Source of the DNA: Roseomonas indoligenes
GTDB lineage: Bacteria > Pseudomonadota > Alphaproteobacteria > Acetobacterales > Acetobacteraceae
DNA length: 64,000 nt
Reading direction: 5' to 3'
Assembly: GCF_017813365.1 (NCBI RefSeq)
Contig: NZ_JAGIZA010000002.1
Span: forward strand, 228,394 to 292,393
This document shows, in pieces, positions 56,393 to 64,000 of this stretch (its first letter is position 1; each line of letters opens with the position of its first letter). Made by a program: the position numbers and the translations under genes. Under the pieces are notes generated by a model that did no database searches, was not told the DNA's origin, and was given only the letters and a program-made list of their open reading frames with translations.

Positions 56393-56457
56393 GGACGTGC
56401 CTATCCTGTCACGATGCGGCAAACCGCCCCAGGACCGGCCCCCCCGGAATCGGCTCC

Positions 56458-57126
56458 ATGAGCCGCCGCGCCCTGCCCATTACCCCCGAACTCGTCCTCC
56501 GCGCCTATCGCGCCGGCCTCTTTCCCATGGCCGAGGGGCGCGCCTCCGGCCGCCTCTACTGGCTGGACCCGAAGATGCGCGGCGTGCTGCCGCTGGACGG
56601 CTTCCACCTGCCGCGCCGCCTGCGCCGCACCGTCCTCTCCGGCCGCTTCGAGGTCACGGCGGACCGGGACTTCCCCGCCGTCCTCGCCGCCTGCGCCGCC
56701 CCGGCGCCGGGGCGGGAGGACAGCTGGATCAATCCGGAGATCGAGGATCTCTTCAACACCCTGCACCGGATGGGTCACGCCCACTCCCTCGAGTCCTGGC
56801 AGGACGGCGCGCTGGTGGGCGGCCTCTACGGCATCCGCATCGGTGGCGCCTTCTTCGGGGAGAGCATGTTCGCCCGCGCCGACGACGCCTCCAAGGTCGC
56901 CCTGGTGCACCTCGTCGCCCGCCTCCGGCGCGGCGGCTTCACCCTTCTGGACACCCAGTTCCTGAACGCCCACCTCGCCCGCTTCGGGGCGGAGGAAATC
57001 CCCCAGGCCGACTACCGCCTGCGGTTGGAGCGCGCGGTAGACAGCGCCGCCACCTGGCTGCCGGTGCTCTCGCCCGAGGCGCTGTCCGAGGAGGTAGAGG
57101 CGCTGCGGGAAACCAGCCGGGGCTGA
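56458..57126 (+). CDS. aat: Leucyl/phenylalanyl-tRNA-protein transferase
   Basis: 222 aa. It adds Leu or Phe to N-terminal Arg/Lys of proteins, marking them for ClpAP. Conserved parts are AYRAGLFPMAEGR, YWLDPKMRGVLPL, SWINPEIEDLFNTLHRMGHAHS, YGIRIGGAFFGESMFARADDASKVAL and LLDTQFLNAHLARFGAEEI. The last 115 nt overlap the 3' end of otsA on the opposite strand. Confidence 0.95.
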   Translation: MSRRALPITPELVLRAYRAGLFPMAEGRASGRLYWLDPKMRGVLPLDGFHLPRRLRRTVLSGRFEVTADRDFPAVLAACAAPAPGREDSWINPEIEDLFNTLHRMGHAHSLESWQDGALVGGLYGIRIGGAFFGESMFARADDASKVALVHLVARLRRGGFTLLDTQFLNAHLARFGAEEIPQADYRLRLERAVDSAATWLPVLSPEALSEEVEALRETSRG

Positions 57127-58544
57127 AACACGGAGAGGGCCGCGGCCCGCTCCGGGGCCGAGTTCGCCGGCTCCCGCCCTTCCAGCACATCCAGGAAGCC
57201 TTTCGCCCAGGCGCCCACATCGTGCTCCTGCAGGCGCCGCAGCATCGCCCCGTGGCGTTCTCGCCGCTCATCCAGGCCCATGGTCAGGGCGGCGTGCATC
57301 GTCTCCGCCATACCCACAGCGTCGATCGGGTTCACCAGCAGCGCCTCCGGCAAGCCTTCCGCCGCGCCGGCGAACTTCGAGAGCACGAGGACCCCCGGAT
57401 TCTCCGGATCCTGCGCCGCCACGTACTCCTTGGCGACAAGGTTCATCCCGTCCCGCAGGGGCGTCACCAGCCCCACCTTCGCCATGCGGTAGTAGCCCGC
57501 CAGCGTATCGCGCGGCACGGCGCGGCCGACATAGCGCACGGGCGTCCAGTCCGCGTCCGACCAGTCGCCGTTGATCTGCCCGGTCAGGGTCTCGATCTCG
57601 CGCTTGAGGTCCTTGTAGCTCTCCACGTCCTCGCGGGAACGGGCGGCGACCTGCAGGTAGGTCACCTGGCCCCGGTGCTCCGGAAAGTGCTCCAGCAGTG
57701 CCGCGAAGGCGCGGAACCGCTCCGGCAGCCCCTTGGTATAGTCCAGCCGCTCCGCGCCGATCACCATAGCCCGCCCCGCAAGGCTCGCTTCCAGCCGCTT
57801 CGCATCGGCCGAGTTCACGCTGCGCGCCGCGAGATCGGAGAACTCTTCGGTGGCGATGGAGATGGGGAAGGCCCGCAGTTGCACCCGCCGCCCGCGCAGC
57901 CGCACCTCCGGCCCCGGGCGAACCTTCATGCCGGTGCCCTGCGCCATGCAGTCGATCAGCCCCGTCAGGTCCCGGTTCGTCTGCACGCCCACCACGTCGT
58001 AGGAGAGGAGGTCGCGGATCAGATCCTCCGCCCCCGGCATGGCGGCGAAGACGGCCCAGGGCGGGAAGGGGATGTGGTGGAAATAGCCGATCCGCTGCTT
58101 CGCCCCCATCGCGCGCAGTTGCGCGCCCAGCGGGATCATCTGGTAGTCGTGCACCCAGATCGTGTCGTCCGGCCGAAGCAGCGGCATCAGCTTCTCGGCG
58201 TAGCGCTGGTTCACCTGCCGGTAGCAGCCAGCCTGGTCCCGGTCGTAGCTCAGCAGGCCCAGGCGGAAGTGGAACATCGGCCACAGCGCCGAATTAGCGT
58301 AGCCCGCGTAGAAGCCCTCATAGGCCGCCTGGGAGAGATCGATCACCGCGTAGTCCACGCCGGCGCGGCGCGCGTGGCGCACCATGTCGGCCGGCTCCGG
58401 CGAGGCCGTGCCGCTCCACCCGAACCAGAGCCCGCCGCGGCTGCTGAAGGCATCCTTCAGGGCAACGGCGAGCCCACCGGCCGCAGCCGGCTCCCCGCGC
58501 TTCGGCACGGCCACGCGATTCGAGACGATGACGAGGCGTCCCAC
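57012..58544 (-). CDS. otsA: Trehalose-6-phosphate synthase
   Basis: 510 aa, a GT20 glycosyltransferase joining UDP-glucose and glucose-6-phosphate. GTG start at 58544 with AGGAGGAGGG upstream. It includes RLVIVSNRVAVP, WVHDYQMIPLGAQLR, HHIPFPPWAVF and GVQTNRDLTGLI, then ERLDYTKGLPERFRAF and LRDGMNLVAKEYVA. The natural end is near KGFLDVLEGRE; the last ~35 residues (a Ser/Arg-rich tail) are read from the antisense of aat and are probably a read-through extension. Trehalose made here protects against desiccation and osmotic stress. Confidence 0.94.
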   Translation of the reverse strand: MGRLVIVSNRVAVPKRGEPAAAGGLAVALKDAFSSRGGLWFGWSGTASPEPADMVRHARRAGVDYAVIDLSQAAYEGFYAGYANSALWPMFHFRLGLLSYDRDQAGCYRQVNQRYAEKLMPLLRPDDTIWVHDYQMIPLGAQLRAMGAKQRIGYFHHIPFPPWAVFAAMPGAEDLIRDLLSYDVVGVQTNRDLTGLIDCMAQGTGMKVRPGPEVRLRGRRVQLRAFPISIATEEFSDLAARSVNSADAKRLEASLAGRAMVIGAERLDYTKGLPERFRAFAALLEHFPEHRGQVTYLQVAARSREDVESYKDLKREIETLTGQINGDWSDADWTPVRYVGRAVPRDTLAGYYRMAKVGLVTPLRDGMNLVAKEYVAAQDPENPGVLVLSKFAGAAEGLPEALLVNPIDAVGMAETMHAALTMGLDERRERHGAMLRRLQEHDVGAWAKGFLDVLEGREPANSAPERAAALSVFQPRLVSRSASTSSDSASGESTGSQVAALSTARSNRRR

Positions 58545-58711
58545 TGGCCCTCCTCCTGACTTTCCCTACGGCGGCCCCCGGTCGCCATGGGCAGCCGATA
58601 GCGGAGCGAGAACGGTCTGCGCTCCCTGGCGGGGCAGGGATAGGCTCCTGTCCCCTTATTTCGCCATAATTAAACCGCCCAGCCACCCTCCCGGTTGCGC
58701 TGCGGGACGGA

Positions 58712-59473
58712 TCAGCCCTCGCCGGGCGTTCTGGACAGCGAGGTGGCCACGCGCCCCAGCCAGGCGCGCACCAGCGCCGGCCGGCCCGCGAAGTCATCGG
58801 GCACGCGCAGCCCGTAGCCGCCATACTCCACGCAGGCGGCCATGCCATCCTCATCGGTTACATCGTCGCCGATGAAGATCGGCCGGCGTCCCTGGAACGG
58901 CGCCACGGCCATCAGCCGGTGCACCGCGCCGCCCTTGTCCGCTCCGGCCGGCCGCAACTCCGCCGCTGCATGGGCGGGCACGATCCGGAATCCCTGCGGG
59001 CCATCCTTCAGGAGGGAGGACAGCAGCGCCAAGGCTTCCGGCTCCGCTTCCGGCCGCTGGCGGAAGTGCAGCACCAGCCCATGCGTCTTGTGCTCGGCCA
59101 GCGTGCCCGGCCGCGCCGCCGCCCATTCATCCGCCGCCCGGCGCCATTCCGGCGAGGGGACAGGAAGGGGCGTGGCGCCCGGCAGGGCCGGATCCAGCAC
59201 GGCCCCGTGCTCCGCCCCGATCGGCAGGTTCGGCACGCCCGCATAGCCGCGCGCGATCGCCAGCCCCCGGCCCGTCACCACTGCCACCGCCCCGCCAAGG
59301 GCGGCCTGCAAGCGGGTGAGGAGCTCCGGCAGTTCCGGCGGTACCACCACGGCGTCCGGCCGCGCCGCGATCTCAAGCAGCGTGCCGTCCAGGTCCAGGA
59401 AGAAGGCCGCATCGGGCCCCGGCATGGCCGGGCCCGAAGTGGCCGCGGTCGCGTCCGCCGCCACGCCGCTCAC
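58712..59473 (-). CDS. otsB: Trehalose-6-phosphate phosphatase
   Basis: 253 aa from GTG 59473 (GTGA with the upstream stop; TTG 59479 also in frame). HAD-superfamily phosphatase with motif I FFLDLDGTLLEIA, the IGAEHGAVLDP segment typical of OtsB, and late motifs with FIGDDVTDEDGMAA. It removes phosphate from the OtsA product. It is 167 nt upstream of otsA on the same strand; an AT-rich TTTAATTATGG in that gap might be a promoter for otsA. Confidence 0.93.
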   Translation of the reverse strand: MSGVAADATAATSGPAMPGPDAAFFLDLDGTLLEIAARPDAVVVPPELPELLTRLQAALGGAVAVVTGRGLAIARGYAGVPNLPIGAEHGAVLDPALPGATPLPVPSPEWRRAADEWAAARPGTLAEHKTHGLVLHFRQRPEAEPEALALLSSLLKDGPQGFRIVPAHAAAELRPAGADKGGAVHRLMAVAPFQGRRPIFIGDDVTDEDGMAACVEYGGYGLRVPDDFAGRPALVRAWLGRVATSLSRTPGEG

Positions 59474-59889
59474 CGGCAATCCAGGATGCGGAGGTCGTAG
59501 ACCGGGTGCTCCAGCATGTGCGCTGCGGGCGCATTGGCGAGCATCCAGCCACGGAAGGCCGGTGGCGCGCTGGCCTGCGCCGTGCTGTCCCGCACCTCGA
59601 GGAAGGCCGCGGCGTCCGGAACCTCGTCCGGCGGCCGGGCGCTGCAGGCGCGGACGGTGATGGAGAGGGTGCCGAAGGTCACGGGCTGGTTCACGGTCGC
59701 GTCCAGCACCGTGATCCGCGCCGTCACCTTGTCCAGTGCCTGAAGCTGCGCCACGCGCTTCGCCACCCAGCCGGCCTCGGCCGGCGGCCCCTGGTCGGAC
59801 CCGGGTGAGCCTGTTCCCTGGCCCGCCCCCTGGCCCAACGCCGGCCCCGCCAGCGCCACCAGCAACGGCAGCAGAGCCAGGCGCCTCAC
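59470..59889 (-). CDS. DUF2155 domain-containing secreted protein
   Basis: 139 aa from GTG 59889. Signal peptide RRLALLPLLVALAGPALG (cleavage near ALGQG), then LQALDKVTARITVLDATVNQPVTFGTLSITVRACSARP and the ending RGWMLANAPAAHMLEHPVYDLRILDC. These match the DUF2155 pattern found in alphaproteobacteria, usually near mlaD and NDUFA12. It is probably periplasmic; function unknown. It overlaps the 81-aa gene upstream and otsB downstream. Confidence 0.85.
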   Translation of the reverse strand: MRRLALLPLLVALAGPALGQGAGQGTGSPGSDQGPPAEAGWVAKRVAQLQALDKVTARITVLDATVNQPVTFGTLSITVRACSARPPDEVPDAAAFLEVRDSTAQASAPPAFRGWMLANAPAAHMLEHPVYDLRILDCR

Positions 59890-60131
59890 GCGGCGCCTCC
59901 GGAGGGGCGCTTTGGGCTCGGCAGCGCGGCCACCACCTCGGTCAGCACCCGGCGCATCGCCGCCTCGTCCACGCCCATCAGCACCGCGTCCTCGAAGGCA
60001 TCGCGCAGCACCTGCACGACCTCCGCATGATTCTCCTCGAGCATCCGGAGCTTCTCCCGGCAGGAGAGCGGCTGGCCATCCGCCCCGGGCCAGGTCTCCG
60101 GCGCGTCGAGCGGGGAGGTGACGGCGCTCAC
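59886..60131 (-). CDS. Conserved small helical protein (81 aa)
   Basis: 81 aa. GTG overlaps the mlaD stop (GTGA). Sequence is helical and acidic (CREKLRMLEENHAEVVQVLRD, then AVLMGVDEAAMRRVLTEVV). It has no signal peptide, so it is cytoplasmic. It resembles small proteins kept in this mlaD-DUF2155 neighbourhood in Acetobacteraceae. Function unknown. Confidence 0.65.
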   Translation of the reverse strand: MSAVTSPLDAPETWPGADGQPLSCREKLRMLEENHAEVVQVLRDAFEDAVLMGVDEAAMRRVLTEVVAALPSPKRPSGGAA

Positions 60132-60625
60132 CGCGGGGCCTCCACGGCCTGCCCACCCGAGTTCGCCTGGTTGTTCCCCTGGGTCATGGAGAAAATGAAC
60201 TTGCCCAGCAGGCTCTCCAGGCTGACGGCGGATTGGGTGATCTTGATCTCCCCCCCGGTCGCCAGGTTCCGCTCGCTGCCGCCAGGCACCAGCGCCACGT
60301 ACTTGCCCCCGAGCAGCCCTTCCGAGGTGATCTCGGCAGAACTGTCATCGGGCACCTTCAGCGAGGAATCGACGTTCAGCGTCAGCACCGCCAGGAAGGT
60401 CTGCGGGTCGATCCGCTGGCCGGTCACGCTGCCCACCTTCACGCCGGCGATCCGCACGTCCGCCCCGGGCGACAAGCCGTCGATCCGGTCGAACCGCGCC
60501 GTCAGCACCAGCCCGCTGCCGGCGCTGCTACGGCCCGAATTCGTCACCGCGTAAACGAGGAAGACGACGGCGACGAGCAGCACCACGGCACCGGCCGCGA
60601 CCTCCCCGAGGCTACGGCCCTTCAC
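60128..60625 (-). CDS. mlaD: MlaD-family phospholipid-transport protein
   Basis: 165 aa from GTG 60625, GGGAG upstream. One N-terminal membrane helix (EVAAGAVVLLVAVVFLVYAV) anchors a single MCE domain (ARFDRIDGLSPGADVRIAGVKVG, then SEGLLGGKYVALVPGG) with a short C-terminal helix. It belongs to the Mla system that keeps outer-membrane lipid asymmetry. MlaEF partners are not in the window. It follows the NDUFA12 gene. Confidence 0.92.
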   Translation of the reverse strand: MKGRSLGEVAAGAVVLLVAVVFLVYAVTNSGRSSAGSGLVLTARFDRIDGLSPGADVRIAGVKVGSVTGQRIDPQTFLAVLTLNVDSSLKVPDDSSAEITSEGLLGGKYVALVPGGSERNLATGGEIKITQSAVSLESLLGKFIFSMTQGNNQANSGGQAVEAPR

Positions 60626-60653
60626 GCCAAATCTCCCGGATCAGGACGCGCCA

Positions 60654-61010
60654 TCAGGAACCCGGCGTCCAGGCCTCGTAATCCCCCGCTGTCACCGGGC
60701 GGTGGTTGCTCTTCTGCCCCCGCGGGCTGGGGGTCCAGGCCTCGGCCGTGCCCGTCATGTTCTTCTTGTGCGGCTTCTGCCAGGGCAGGGGGCGCGGGTT
60801 CTCGATCGGGGCGGGCAGGGTGTGATGCAGCCAGCCATGCCACTCCGGCGGCACGACGGAGGCCTCGACCTCCCCGGCATAGATCACCCAGCGGCGCTTG
60901 CGGCCGTAGCCGAGGTAGTCGGCCCGGCTCTCGAAATAGACGTTGCCGGTGGAGTCGGTGCCGACCCTGCGGCCGGAGAAGCCGGAGAGCCAGCGCTGCA
61001 GGGCGGACAT
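60654..61010 (-). CDS. NADH-ubiquinone oxidoreductase accessory subunit, NDUFA12 family
   Basis: 118 aa. It matches the alphaproteobacterial and mitochondrial complex I subunit B17.2/NDUFA12: VGTDSTGNVYFESR, RRWVIYAGEVEASVVPPEWHGWLHHT, PWQKPHKKNMTGTAEAW and YEAWTPGS. It supports assembly of complex I at the inner membrane. Its presence with mlaD and DUF2155 is a standard alphaproteobacterial arrangement. Confidence 0.94.
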   Translation of the reverse strand: MSALQRWLSGFSGRRVGTDSTGNVYFESRADYLGYGRKRRWVIYAGEVEASVVPPEWHGWLHHTLPAPIENPRPLPWQKPHKKNMTGTAEAWTPSPRGQKSNHRPVTAGDYEAWTPGS

Positions 61011-61187
61011 GGAAAGGTCTCCTGCCTTTGCGGGCGGGTTGAACTGTGCGGTTCATATGGCACGCCCCGGCCCGGCATGAAAGCCGGGGGCCGGAACACC
61101 TGATCTTGTGGCGGGACGCCCTGCCACCCACGACATGCACTTCACGATGCCCTTCACCCCCGGCCGCCGGACGCCTATTGTCCCGGC

Positions 61188-62717
61188 ATGACGAAGGCCG
61201 ACGGCACGATCCGCGACACGGTGTGGGAGGATGTGGCGCTGCGCCGCACCCGCGCCGCCGCCGACCCCGATTCCCCGCTGCGCGCGGTCGCCCTGCCCGC
61301 CGACTGGGACGAGACCGCCGCCGAGGCGATCGCCGCCCTCGCGCCGGGGCAGGGCCCCGTGGCCCTGCCGCGCCTCGCCGAGGGCTGGATCCGCCGCGCC
61401 GCCGCCCGCGGCCGCAAGCTCGGCGTGCTGGTGGACGAGGGTGCGGCTGCCCGTTTCGCAACCGGCCTGCGCGCCCTGCTCCTCGCCCGCCGCGCCGCCC
61501 CCGGCGCCGCCACCTGGATCGGCGACGCGAAGGCGGAGCCGCGCTTCGTGCTGAACCTGCCCGCCTTCCTCGATGGGGACGGCTTCGACTCGGCCGGCTA
61601 CGCAGCCGCCGTGCGCCTGGGCGTCACGGCGCTGGAAATTCTCGGCGGCGCCAAGGCCACCCGGCTGCGACTCGGCTTCGCCGACCTTGCAGGCCTGCTC
61701 GCCGGGCTGCGGCTGGACTATGAATCGGCCGAGGCCCGCAACGTGGCCGCCGCGATCGCCGCCCTGACCCGCGGCGTGGCGGAGGCCGCCTCCGGCGACC
61801 TCGCCGAGGATCTCGGTGCCCGCGAGCCCCTGGCCCTCATCTGGCCCGCTCCCCCCGAAGCCACCCCGGTGCCCGGCCTCGCCGAGGCCGCCCGCGCCGC
61901 GCTGGATGCCGCCGCCGGAGCCCCCGGCCTGCGCCACGCCGCCGTCTTCGCCCTGACCCCGCCCGATCTGGCGGAGGCCCTGCTCGGAGCCGAGACCGGC
62001 GGACTCGCCCCCGCCGCCGCCGCCACCCGCCTCGTCCCCACGGAGGATGGCGGCGTGACGGAGGTCCCGACCGCCGCCGCCCTGCGCGCCGGGCCGGACG
62101 CCGCCCGCCTCCTCGCCCCGCGCGGCCCAGAGGCCCGCGCGGCGATGGAGGCCGCCCTGCGCCCCTGGCTGCACGCCGCCGCCCCGGCCGTCGCCGCCCA
62201 GCCCGCCGCCCCGCGCCCCGCGCCGAAGCCCCGGCCGGTTCCCGTGCCCGGCCATCACGGCCGCGGCGCCGTCTGGAAGGTCACGATCGGCGGCCACCGC
62301 GTCACCCTCCGCACCATGGAGAATGCGGCGGGGCTGGAGGAGATCTCCCTCTCCCTCGCCAAGGACGGCGCCGCCTTCCGCGCCATGGTGGACGCGCTCT
62401 GCCATTCCGTGACCGTCGGCCTCGCCGCGGGCGTGAGCCTGGACGAGTACGTGCAGGCCTTCGCCTATACCCGCTTCGGCCCCGCCGGCGTGGTGGAGGG
62501 CGACCCGGCCATCCACCGAGCCTCCTCCGTGCTGGATTGGGCCTTCCGCCGCTTGGCGCTGGACCATCTCGGCGGCCGCATCCTGCCCGACCCGACCGAG
62601 GAGGAGTGCGGCGCGGACGGCGTCGGCACCGCCGCCCAGCAGCTGCCCCTTCTGCCGGACCTGCCCTCCGCCCCGGCGCCCGCCGCGCGCCGTCGCGCCC
62701 TGAAGCTGGTGGGCTGA
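61188..62717 (+). CDS. NrdJ-derived TSCPD-domain protein (degenerate B12-dependent ribonucleotide reductase paralogue)
   Basis: 509 aa. The C-terminal ~150 residues are a TSCPD domain as in NrdJ (VWKVTIGGHRVTLRTMENAA, AAFRAMVDALCHSVTVGLAAG, FAYTRFGPAGVVEGDPAIHR). The N-terminal half still aligns with the late part of the RNR barrel (LRLGFADLAGLLAGLRLDYE, AALTRGVAEAASGDLAEDLG), but the large N-terminal substrate and effector region is gone and the finger-loop and radical residues are not seen. It may be regulatory or bind NrdJ. Ala/Pro-rich linker before TSCPD. Confidence 0.7.
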   Translation: MTKADGTIRDTVWEDVALRRTRAAADPDSPLRAVALPADWDETAAEAIAALAPGQGPVALPRLAEGWIRRAAARGRKLGVLVDEGAAARFATGLRALLLARRAAPGAATWIGDAKAEPRFVLNLPAFLDGDGFDSAGYAAAVRLGVTALEILGGAKATRLRLGFADLAGLLAGLRLDYESAEARNVAAAIAALTRGVAEAASGDLAEDLGAREPLALIWPAPPEATPVPGLAEAARAALDAAAGAPGLRHAAVFALTPPDLAEALLGAETGGLAPAAAATRLVPTEDGGVTEVPTAAALRAGPDAARLLAPRGPEARAAMEAALRPWLHAAAPAVAAQPAAPRPAPKPRPVPVPGHHGRGAVWKVTIGGHRVTLRTMENAAGLEEISLSLAKDGAAFRAMVDALCHSVTVGLAAGVSLDEYVQAFAYTRFGPAGVVEGDPAIHRASSVLDWAFRRLALDHLGGRILPDPTEEECGADGVGTAAQQLPLLPDLPSAPAPAARRRALKLVG

Positions 62718-62721
62718 GCCG

Positions 62722-63192
62722 ATGGCCTCCGCGGACCGCATCCTCGCCCGGCTGGCGGAACTCGGCGTCACCCTGCCGGAAGCCGCCAAGCCCATCGCCA
62801 ACTACGTGCCCGCCGTCATCACCGGCGACCTGCTCTTTGTCTCCGGCCAGGTGCCGATGCGGGACGGCAAGATCGCCTATACCGGCAAGCACGGTGCCAC
62901 CGTGCAGGTGGAGATCGGCCAGCAGGCCGCGCAGCTCTGCTTTATCAACGTCCTCGCTCAGGCGCAGGCCGTGCTCGGCAGCCTGGACCGGATCACGCGC
63001 GTGGTGCGCCTGGGCGGCTTCATCTCGGCCGTGCCGGAGTTCACCCAGCACGCCCAGGTCATGAATGGCGCCTCCGACATGGCGGTGGCCGTCTTCGACG
63101 ACATCGGCCGCCACGCCCGCACCACCATCGGCGTCCCCTCCTTGCCCGGCGACGCCGCGGTGGAGGTGGAGGCCGTGTTCGAGATCGCGTGA
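62722..63192 (+). CDS. RidA/YjgF family protein
   Basis: 156 aa, slightly longer than RidA (about 130). GDLLFVSGQVPMRDGKIAYTG and the later R(T)TIGVPSLPGDAAVEVEAVFEIA, whose Arg binds the imine substrate's carboxylate in RidA, are present. It deaminates reactive enamine/imine intermediates from PLP enzymes, or belongs to a related subgroup. 4 nt after the NrdJ-like gene and coupled to the next gene by GTGA. Confidence 0.9.
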   Translation: MASADRILARLAELGVTLPEAAKPIANYVPAVITGDLLFVSGQVPMRDGKIAYTGKHGATVQVEIGQQAAQLCFINVLAQAQAVLGSLDRITRVVRLGGFISAVPEFTQHAQVMNGASDMAVAVFDDIGRHARTTIGVPSLPGDAAVEVEAVFEIA

Positions 63193-63563
63193 CACCGGAA
63201 GAGGCCCTGATCCGCCGCTGGATGGAGAGCGGCGACCACTCCATCCTCGCCGAGGACGTCTCCTGGCGCGTCTCCCCCGGCTACCCTGTGCCCCGCGCCG
63301 ACTGGCGCGGCCGGGCCGAGGTGGAGGGGACCTTCTTCCCCACCCTCCGCCGCCACTTCCCGCACTGGAAGATCGTTGTGGAATCCTTCACGCCGCTCGC
63401 CGATGGCAGGCTGCTCGCCAGCGGCGCCTATGACGCGCGCGACGTCTCGGGCCGCACCGGCCGCGTGCCCTTCCTGCAAATCTGGACCGTCACGGGGGAC
63501 CACATCACCGGCGTCGAGGCCGTGGCCGATTTCGGCGCCTTCGCCCATGTGACGCCGGACTGA
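63189..63563 (+). CDS. NTF2-like (SnoaL) protein
   Basis: 124 aa from GTG 63189 (overlaps the ridA stop). A cone-shaped NTF2 fold is suggested by TPEEALIRRWMESGDHSIL, YPVPRADWRGRAEVEGTFF, FPHWKIVVESFTPLADGRL and a final VPFLQIWTVTGDHITGVEAVADF. SnoaL-type proteins act as isomerases, hydrolases or binding domains. No catalytic residues can be assigned. Confidence 0.85.
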   Translation: MTPEEALIRRWMESGDHSILAEDVSWRVSPGYPVPRADWRGRAEVEGTFFPTLRRHFPHWKIVVESFTPLADGRLLASGAYDARDVSGRTGRVPFLQIWTVTGDHITGVEAVADFGAFAHVTPD

Positions 63564-63604
63564 ACGAGCCTTGCATCGCGCCTGCTGCACCGCACATCCG
63601 CCCC

Positions 63605-64000
63605 ATGCCAGGTGAACTCACCCTCTCCCTCCACGCCAGGATCGCCGACATCCCGGCTTCCGAGTGGGACGCCTGCGACGACACCGGGAACCCCTTCACC
63701 TCCCACGCCTTCCTCCTCTCCCTGGAGGAATCCGGCTGCACCGGCCCGCGCACGGGATGGCTGCCCCAGCACCTCGCGCTGAAGGATGAGACCGGCGCGC
63801 TCGTCGCCGTCGCCCCAGCCTATGTGAAGGGCCACTCCTACGGCGAGTACGTCTTCGACCACGGCTGGGCACGCGCCTTCGAGCAGGCGGGTGGCGACTA
63901 CTACCCGAAGTTCCAGGTCGCCGTGCCCTTCTCCCCGGTGCCCGGCTCCCGGTTGATGGTCCGCCCCGGCACCGGCGTTCCCCATGCCGCGCTCGTCCAG
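63605..64000 (+). CDS. FemAB/GNAT-like peptidoglycan-associated protein (5' part, cut by window edge)
   Basis: 132 codons visible, running off the right edge. ASEWDACDDTGNPFTSHAFL and HGWARAFEQAGGDYYPKFQVAVPFSPVPG match the alphaproteobacterial GNAT-fold family often annotated as peptidogalycan biosynthesis protein (full length about 380). An acyl or amino-acid transfer role is likely. It begins 41 nt after the NTF2-like gene. Confidence 0.85.
   Translation, partial: MPGELTLSLHARIADIPASEWDACDDTGNPFTSHAFLLSLEESGCTGPRTGWLPQHLALKDETGALVAVAPAYVKGHSYGEYVFDHGWARAFEQAGGDYYPKFQVAVPFSPVPGSRLMVRPGTGVPHAALVQ

Overview
The window is chromosomal DNA of a very GC-rich alphaproteobacterium, most likely Acetobacteraceae (Roseomonas-like). 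The evidence is dense coding with few TTA/CTA codons outside the left end, an alphaproteobacterial LexA box (GAAC-N7-GAAC) in front of imuB-dnaE2, a complex I NDUFA12 subunit beside mlaD and a DUF2155 gene, and the row aroQ-accB-accC-aat. The species assignment is an inference from gene content.

Layout. 1-5500: an accessory-looking stretch with a 69-bp tandem repeat, a DUF6065 protein, an EamA exporter, two unknown genes and a BTAD/TPR regulator. It ends at the 3' side of tRNA-Phe. 5641-12390, minus strand: a housekeeping train dcd, murA, hisG, hisD, infA, maf, a short RNase E/G relative and yacG, then tRNA-Phe. 12513-18430, plus: tRNA-Thr, two small unknown genes, and a LexA-boxed imuB-dnaE2 mutasome without imuA. 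18427-20055, minus: a Na/Pi cotransporter. 20217-25214, minus: five phage-tail-like fibre, tailspike and adhesin genes with no other phage genes, behind their own promoter, palindrome and leader hairpin.

25446-33711, plus: polyamine importer potFGHI, two paralogous class I aminotransferases, a double-GNAT protein and a CatB-type acetyltransferase. 33716-39816, minus: VOC protein, a 43-aa lipoprotein and dppABCDF. A second, divergent dppA paralogue follows (39925-41544). 41588-44042, minus: Lrp/AsnC, DedA and an ornithine decarboxylase with a 354-nt leader. 44397-47961: TetR regulator divergent from an EmrAB-type efflux pair, with two copies of the palindrome ACTGAA-N3-TTCAGT between them. 48006-53902: a leucine-rich-repeat protein kinase with complete catalytic motifs, a small membrane protein, an MFS transporter, thiS-thiG, a TrpF-like protein and an unknown membrane-anchored protein. 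54052-64000: aroQ-accB-accC-aat, then on the minus strand NDUFA12, mlaD, an 81-aa gene, DUF2155, otsB and otsA, then a shortened relative of B12-dependent ribonucleotide reductase, RidA, an NTF2-like protein and the start of a FemAB/GNAT-like gene.

Themes: polyamine and peptide uptake with ornithine decarboxylation, envelope and lipid functions, SOS mutagenesis, and very tight translational coupling in which many junctions are ATGA, GTGA or TTGA. The best candidates for unusual biology are the orphan tailspike/fibre operon, the LRR kinase, the degenerate NrdJ paralogue, the imuA-less mutasome and the ornithine decarboxylase leader.
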